From positions 1-32,053 of the forward strand of contig CALWYD010000013.1 of the NCBI GenBank assembly GCA_944385675.1: DNA of 32,053 nucleotides, written 5' to 3'. The notes beneath the pieces are model-generated. The model saw only the letters and a list, made by a program, of their open reading frames with translations. It ran no database searches and had not been told where the DNA came from. This document shows positions 28,813 to 32,053 of this stretch, piece after piece. Each line of letters opens with the position of its first letter. Position 1 is the stretch's first letter. The DNA is from an uncultured Oscillospiraceae bacterium (GTDB taxonomy: Bacteria > Bacillota > Clostridia > Oscillospirales > Oscillospiraceae). The position numbers were made by a program, and so were the translations under genes.

Positions 28813-30112
28813 ATCTCTCCTCTCCCGCAACAGGTTGGCAGTCTGTCAGCGCGGGAATCCCCTGGATGGCCCCAAAATGGAAATCCAGATAGCCGTGGTG
28901 GGGCCTGCGCAGGCAGAGGGCCTTCCACCAGCCCCCCGCCTCGTCCCGGAGACAGACCCATACATAGGTGCTGTCCCCTCCCACCCACAGGGGTTCCTCC
29001 CCGTCCGGGACAATCTGTCTTGTCTCCAGCTCCCTGCCCAGACAGGCCCAGCCGCCCCCCTCCGCCAGGTCGGCCGCCAGATCCGCCGTCAGCGCCCTGT
29101 CATAGGGGCCCCCCAGCACCAGAAAGGCCGCCAGCACCGCCGCAGCCGCCCAGCCCAGTCCGTACCCGGCCCTCCGGCCCCCCGTCTCCTCCGGCCTCCA
29201 CCGGGCGGCCGCCTTGACCCGCAGGGCGGCGTCACACTCCCCGAAGGTGGTCAGACCGCCCCACAGCGGCCGGTCACAGGCCAGCTCCACCAGCGTGTGG
29301 GCATAGGCCCGGCGCTCCCCCGCGTCCAGCTGCTCCAGTACCCGCCGGTCACAGGCCAGCTCCATGTCCCGCCGGGTGAAGTGGTAGGCCAGCCACAGCA
29401 CAGGGTTCCAGAAATAGAGACTCAGCGCCGCCACCGCCAGCCCCTGAAGGCAGGGGTCGCGGCGGCGCACGTGTTCCCGCTCGTGGAGAAACACCAGCCG
29501 AAGCTGCTCCGGGGTCAGCTCCCGCTGCAGGGCAATCTCGTGCCTTCTCCCCCTGCGGATGACGAAGCTGGTGGGCAGGTTGGGACACAGACGGACCACC
29601 AGCCTGTCCTCCTGTTCCACTCCCAACTGCTGATACCGCTCCCTGTCCAGTTCCACCCCCGTTCGGATCAGGCGGCGTATTCCCCTGTCCCCGCAGATAC
29701 AAAGGGCAAAGGCCAGGGCCAGCCACAGCAGGCCAAGCCACCCCAGGGCCTCCACCAGCTCCCCGGAAACCCGAAAGGGAACCGCCGCTCCCCCAGGCAG
29801 GGCCAGGCGATACTCCCCCGCCCCTTGGATCTCAGGGATAAACAGGGGGCAGCCCCCCTCCGCCCTGGAAACCATCAGGTGGGAAAAGCTGGGGAAGGGC
29901 AGAGGAATTCGGGCGGCAAATCTGAGCACCTGAGGCAAAAATCCCACCACCCAGCCCACCCCCCAGAGAAATACCCGCTGATCCGGAGCCAGCAGACGAA
30001 CTGCCGCCGGGCGCAGCAGGAGGAGTACCCCCATCACCAGCCCCAGCCACAGCCCTATATTCACAAACAGGAGAAAGAGTGTTCTAAGCCACACCATGCA
30101 GGCGTCCATCAC
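28811..30112 (-). CDS. M56 family (BlaR1/MecR1-like) membrane metallopeptidase
   Basis: A 433-residue protein with membrane helices at ~10-33, 44-63, 120-141 and ~222-243. The zinc protease motif is HEREH (210-214), with the likely third ligand Glu251 in RDMELACDRRVL. After a further helix (~315-335) the exported C-terminal part is only about 90 residues and is not a penicillin-binding domain, so the signal is not obviously a beta-lactam. BlaR1 relatives cleave or trigger cleavage of the paired BlaI repressor. GTG at 30112 was taken as start because AGGAGG, overlapping the blaI stop, lies 10 bases upstream; ATG 30109 is the alternative. Co-transcribed with blaI. Confidence 0.88.
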   Translation of the reverse strand: MMDACMVWLRTLFLLFVNIGLWLGLVMGVLLLLRPAAVRLLAPDQRVFLWGVGWVVGFLPQVLRFAARIPLPFPSFSHLMVSRAEGGCPLFIPEIQGAGEYRLALPGGAAVPFRVSGELVEALGWLGLLWLALAFALCICGDRGIRRLIRTGVELDRERYQQLGVEQEDRLVVRLCPNLPTSFVIRRGRRHEIALQRELTPEQLRLVFLHEREHVRRRDPCLQGLAVAALSLYFWNPVLWLAYHFTRRDMELACDRRVLEQLDAGERRAYAHTLVELACDRPLWGGLTTFGECDAALRVKAAARWRPEETGGRRAGYGLGWAAAAVLAAFLVLGGPYDRALTADLAADLAEGGGWACLGRELETRQIVPDGEEPLWVGGDSTYVWVCLRDEAGGWWKALCLRRPHHGYLDFHFGAIQGIPALTDCQPVAGEER

Positions 30113-30126
30113 GGCACAGCCACCTC

Positions 30127-30480
30127 CTACTTCTCTCCCATGGTGCGGTCAATAAGGCCCTTCAGCTCCTCCGCCTCCTCCCGGGTGAGCCTGCGCCCGC
30201 TTAAAAAGGCGGTGAGAAAGGGGGACAGGCCCCCCGCCAGCTTCTCCAGCTGCTCCCCCTCCGCCCGCACCGCCTGCTTCCGGGTGAGCAGGGGGGTGAC
30301 CCGGGCCTGCTCATGGCGTACCGCCCCCTTCTGCTTCAGCCTGCGCAGCACCGTGTAGGTGGTGGACTTATTCCAGCCGTACCGCTCCCGGCACAGCTCC
30401 ACCAGACGGGTGGAGCTCACCCCGCCTTCGTCCCACAGCACTTGCATCAGCCGGTATTCCCCTTCAAAGAGCTTCTCCAT
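30127..30480 (-). CDS. BlaI/MecI family transcriptional repressor
   Basis: A 117-residue protein with a winged-helix DNA-binding N-terminus (LFEGEYRLMQVLWDEGGVSSTRLVELCRERYGWNKSTTYTVLRRLKQKGAVRHE) and a helical dimerisation tail (FLTAFLSGRRLTREEAEELKGLID). ATG 30480 was chosen (AAGGGGG 8 bases upstream); a TTG two codons earlier is too close to the ribosome site. It should bind the two palindromes in its own promoter and repress itself and the M56 gene. Confidence 0.93.
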   Translation of the reverse strand: MEKLFEGEYRLMQVLWDEGGVSSTRLVELCRERYGWNKSTTYTVLRRLKQKGAVRHEQARVTPLLTRKQAVRAEGEQLEKLAGGLSPFLTAFLSGRRLTREEAEELKGLIDRTMGEK

Positions 30481-30496
30481 AGGCAACGCCCCCTTG

Positions 30497-30539
30497 GTTT
30501 ATTCTAATAAACTTCCAGGGATAGTTTATCATAGTAAAC
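30497..30539. promoter_or_regulatory. Two palindromic operators for the BlaI-type repressor
   Basis: GTTTATTCTAATAAAC (30497-30512, 7-bp perfect arms) and GTTTATCATAGTAAAC (30524-30539) share GTTTA-N6-TAAAC, with centres 27 bases apart. The second covers the -10 and spacer; the first lies just after the transcript start. The classic bla/mec operator core is TACA...TGTA, so this is a different half-site. Confidence 0.75.
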
Positions 30540-30551
30540 CTATGTTGTCAA
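30523..30551 (-). promoter_or_regulatory. Promoter of the blaI-M56 operon
   Basis: Minus strand TTGACA (30546-30551), 17-base spacer, TAAACT (30523-30528), overlapped by operator 2. Confidence 0.88.
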
Positions 30552-30592
30552 GGCAACGCCCTCTTAAAGTTTAAGGCCTGTGCTTCCAGGGC

Positions 30593-30626
30593 AAAAAAAT
30601 TCCCGCTCCAGACGGGAGCGGGAATT
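30593..30626 (-). terminator. Intrinsic terminator of the paaK-ACT unit
   Basis: A 12-bp stem (30598-30609 with 30615-30626) followed on the minus strand by T (30593-30599). Confidence 0.9.
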
Positions 30627-30647
30627 CTTTTGCCGGTGGGCCGGGGA

Positions 30648-31082
30648 TTACAGGGAGGACATCTCCTCCTGCTCCACCACCTGGATGCCCCGGGCAGCCA
30701 GGGCGGCAGTAGCGGCCGCGTCATCAGCGACCCGGAAGATCATATAGGCGTGGTCCACATCCTTGCCCCCCAAAAAGGCGTACATGTATTCCACGTTGAT
30801 ACCCTCATCGGTCAGCACCTGGAGCACCCGGTTCAATCCGCCGGGGGTGTCGGGAATGGCCACTCCCACCACAGAAGTGACGGAGTGGACGTAGCCGGCG
30901 TCCTTGAGGATGGTGGTGGCGGCGTAGACATTATCCACGATAATGCGTACAATGCCAAAATCCTCTGTCTCGGCCAGGGAGAGGGCCCGCAGATCCACGT
31001 TGTTCCGGGCCAGCACTCCGGTCATGGCATACATGGCGCCGGGCTTGTTTTCCACAAAGACGGAAATCTGTTTGATGCTCAT
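30648..31082 (-). CDS. Tandem ACT-domain amino-acid-binding protein
   Basis: A 144-residue protein made of two ACT domains (~1-68, KQISVFVENKPGAMYAMTGVLARNNVDLRALSLAE; ~70-140, GVAIPDTPGGLNRVLQVLTDEGINVEYMYAFLG). ACT domains bind amino acids and regulate partners; no catalytic domain is attached. AAAGGAGG lies 8 bases before the ATG at 31082, and it follows the phenylacetate-CoA ligase gene by 16 bases. It is probably a regulatory partner of that enzyme or of aromatic amino acid metabolism. Confidence 0.88.
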   Translation of the reverse strand: MSIKQISVFVENKPGAMYAMTGVLARNNVDLRALSLAETEDFGIVRIIVDNVYAATTILKDAGYVHSVTSVVGVAIPDTPGGLNRVLQVLTDEGINVEYMYAFLGGKDVDHAYMIFRVADDAAATAALAARGIQVVEQEEMSSL

Positions 31083-31098
31083 GCCAGTTTCCTCCTTT

Positions 31099-32053
31099 TT
31101 AAATCTTGCGCTTGTCGATGACCCGCACGGCCTTGCCCTCGCTGCGGACGATGGACTTGGGGGCCACCAGGGTGACCTTTGCGGACAGGCCCAACATAGA
31201 GCGCAGCCCATCCACCAGTTCCCGCTGACGGCGATCAATTTCGCCCAGGTTGTCGGTGAACATTTCGGGGGTCATCTCCACCTGCACATCCAGGGTGTCT
31301 GTGGAGCGCACCCGGTCCACAATAATCTGGTAGTTGGCGGGATAGCCGTGGTTGAGCAGCACCGTCTCGATCTGGGAGGGGAATACGTTGACGCCCCGGA
31401 TAATCAGCATGTCGTCGCTGCGTCCCATGGGCTTGCACATCTTTACATGGGTGCGGCCGCAGGAGCACTTCTCCCGGGTGAGCATACAGATATCCCGGGT
31501 GCGGTAGCGCAGCAGGGGGAAGGCCTCTTTGGTAATGGAGGTGAACACCAACTCGCCCTTGCTCCCCTCGGGAAGGACTTCCCCGGTCTCGGGGTCAATG
31601 ATCTCGGGGATAAAATGGTCCTCGTTGATGTGCATGCCACTTTGTGCAGAGCACTCAAAGGCCACGCCGGGGCCGGACAGCTCAGTCAGGCCGTAGATGT
31701 CGTAGGCCTTGATGCCCAGGGTATTCTGGATGTCCTGGCGCATCTCCTCGCTCCAGGCCTCCGCACCGAAGATGCCCGCCTTCAGAGGGATCTGGTCAGG
31801 GGTCAGCCCCATCTCCTTCATGGTCTCGCCGATGTAGGCGGCGTAGGAGGGGGTACAGCACAAAATGGTGGTGCTCAGATCCTGGATGAACATGATCTGC
31901 CGCTGGGTGTTGCCTGAGGAGGTGGGGATGGTGAGACAGCCCACCTTGTGGCTGCCGCCGTTGAGGCCGGGGCCGCCGGTGAACAGTCCGTAGCCGTAGG
32001 ACACCTGGCACACGTCCTCGTTGGTGCCCCCAGCAGCCACGATGGCCCGGGCA
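31099..32053 (-). CDS. paaK: Phenylacetate-CoA ligase family protein, C-terminal part (cut by window edge)
   Basis: The visible 317 residues are the C-terminal three quarters of an acyl-adenylate-forming ligase of the PaaK family. Visible motifs are TIPTSSGNTQRQ, the adenylate motif YDIYGLTELSGPGVAFEC, LVFTSITKEAFPLLRYRTRDI, a possible Cys pair CSCGRTH, and the C-terminal hinge GRSDDMLIIRGVNVFPSQIE. The catalytic lysine region is SEGKAVRVIDKR at the end. It converts phenylacetate or an arylacetate to its CoA thioester; in gut Clostridia the natural substrate is often unclear. The reading frame is open through 32053, so the start and promoter lie beyond the window. Confidence 0.92.
   Translation of the reverse strand, partial: ARAIVAAGGTNEDVCQVSYGYGLFTGGPGLNGGSHKVGCLTIPTSSGNTQRQIMFIQDLSTTILCCTPSYAAYIGETMKEMGLTPDQIPLKAGIFGAEAWSEEMRQDIQNTLGIKAYDIYGLTELSGPGVAFECSAQSGMHINEDHFIPEIIDPETGEVLPEGSKGELVFTSITKEAFPLLRYRTRDICMLTREKCSCGRTHVKMCKPMGRSDDMLIIRGVNVFPSQIETVLLNHGYPANYQIIVDRVRSTDTLDVQVEMTPEMFTDNLGEIDRRQRELVDGLRSMLGLSAKVTLVAPKSIVRSEGKAVRVIDKRKI

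Noticed and set aside
1..32053. Search by eye for CRISPR arrays, tRNA genes, insertion sequences and phage genes
   Set aside because: No regularly spaced direct repeats, cloverleaf sequences with GTTCRA loops, transposases or integrases were found.

Overview
The window looks like the chromosome of a GC-rich gut Clostridium relative, most likely Oscillospiraceae (Flavonifractor/Intestinimonas-like; genus is inference). The reasons are Gram-positive style AGGAGG ribosome sites, TTGACA/17/TATAAT promoters, T-box, cobalamin and TPP leader RNAs, ECF-type vitamin transporters, DegV, DUF896 and YlmH proteins, and a BlaI/M56 pair. There are 31 supported genes (one cut by the right edge). I saw no tRNA, rRNA, CRISPR array, prophage or insertion sequence. 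Spacing is tight and most transcription units end in a clear hairpin plus T-tract.

Left part (1-7.1 kb): a CNNM/CBS membrane protein (+); an ECF sigma factor coupled to a membrane-anchored anti-sigma-like partner (-); a flavin reductase-rubredoxin fusion (-); thrS behind a complete T-box leader (-); then the divergent unit ylmH, DUF4177, DUF896 (+). Middle left (7.1-15.2 kb), all +: DegV, AI-2E-type permease, HtrA protease, a DEAD-box helicase, PspC, a GNAT acetyltransferase and glutamate dehydrogenase.

Centre (15.2-20.9 kb, -): the most interesting locus. A cobalamin riboswitch leads four coupled genes: a secreted alpha/alpha-barrel (prenyltransferase-repeat) protein, a membrane-anchored DUF4430 protein, EcfT, and one 884-residue polypeptide fusing both ECF ATPases to a membrane S component. 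The two extracytoplasmic proteins correspond to the two domains of animal intrinsic factor/transcobalamin, so I read this as a vitamin B12 capture-and-import system with a split intrinsic-factor-like binder (inference). A CapA-family lipoprotein is transcribed divergently from the same promoter region.

Right part (20.9-32 kb): folA-thyA (-), an HD-domain protein (+), thiW behind a TPP riboswitch followed by a second, degenerate TPP-like element (-), ftsH (-), queT with a structured leader (-), an SseB-family protein (+), a BlaI repressor and M56 metallopeptidase with two palindromic operators (-), and an ACT-domain protein with the C-terminal part of a phenylacetate-CoA ligase (-). Three different ECF substrate-binding components (B12, thiamin precursor, queuosine precursor) lie within about 13 kb. 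ThiW and QueT have no ATPase/T genes of their own here and presumably use a shared module encoded elsewhere.
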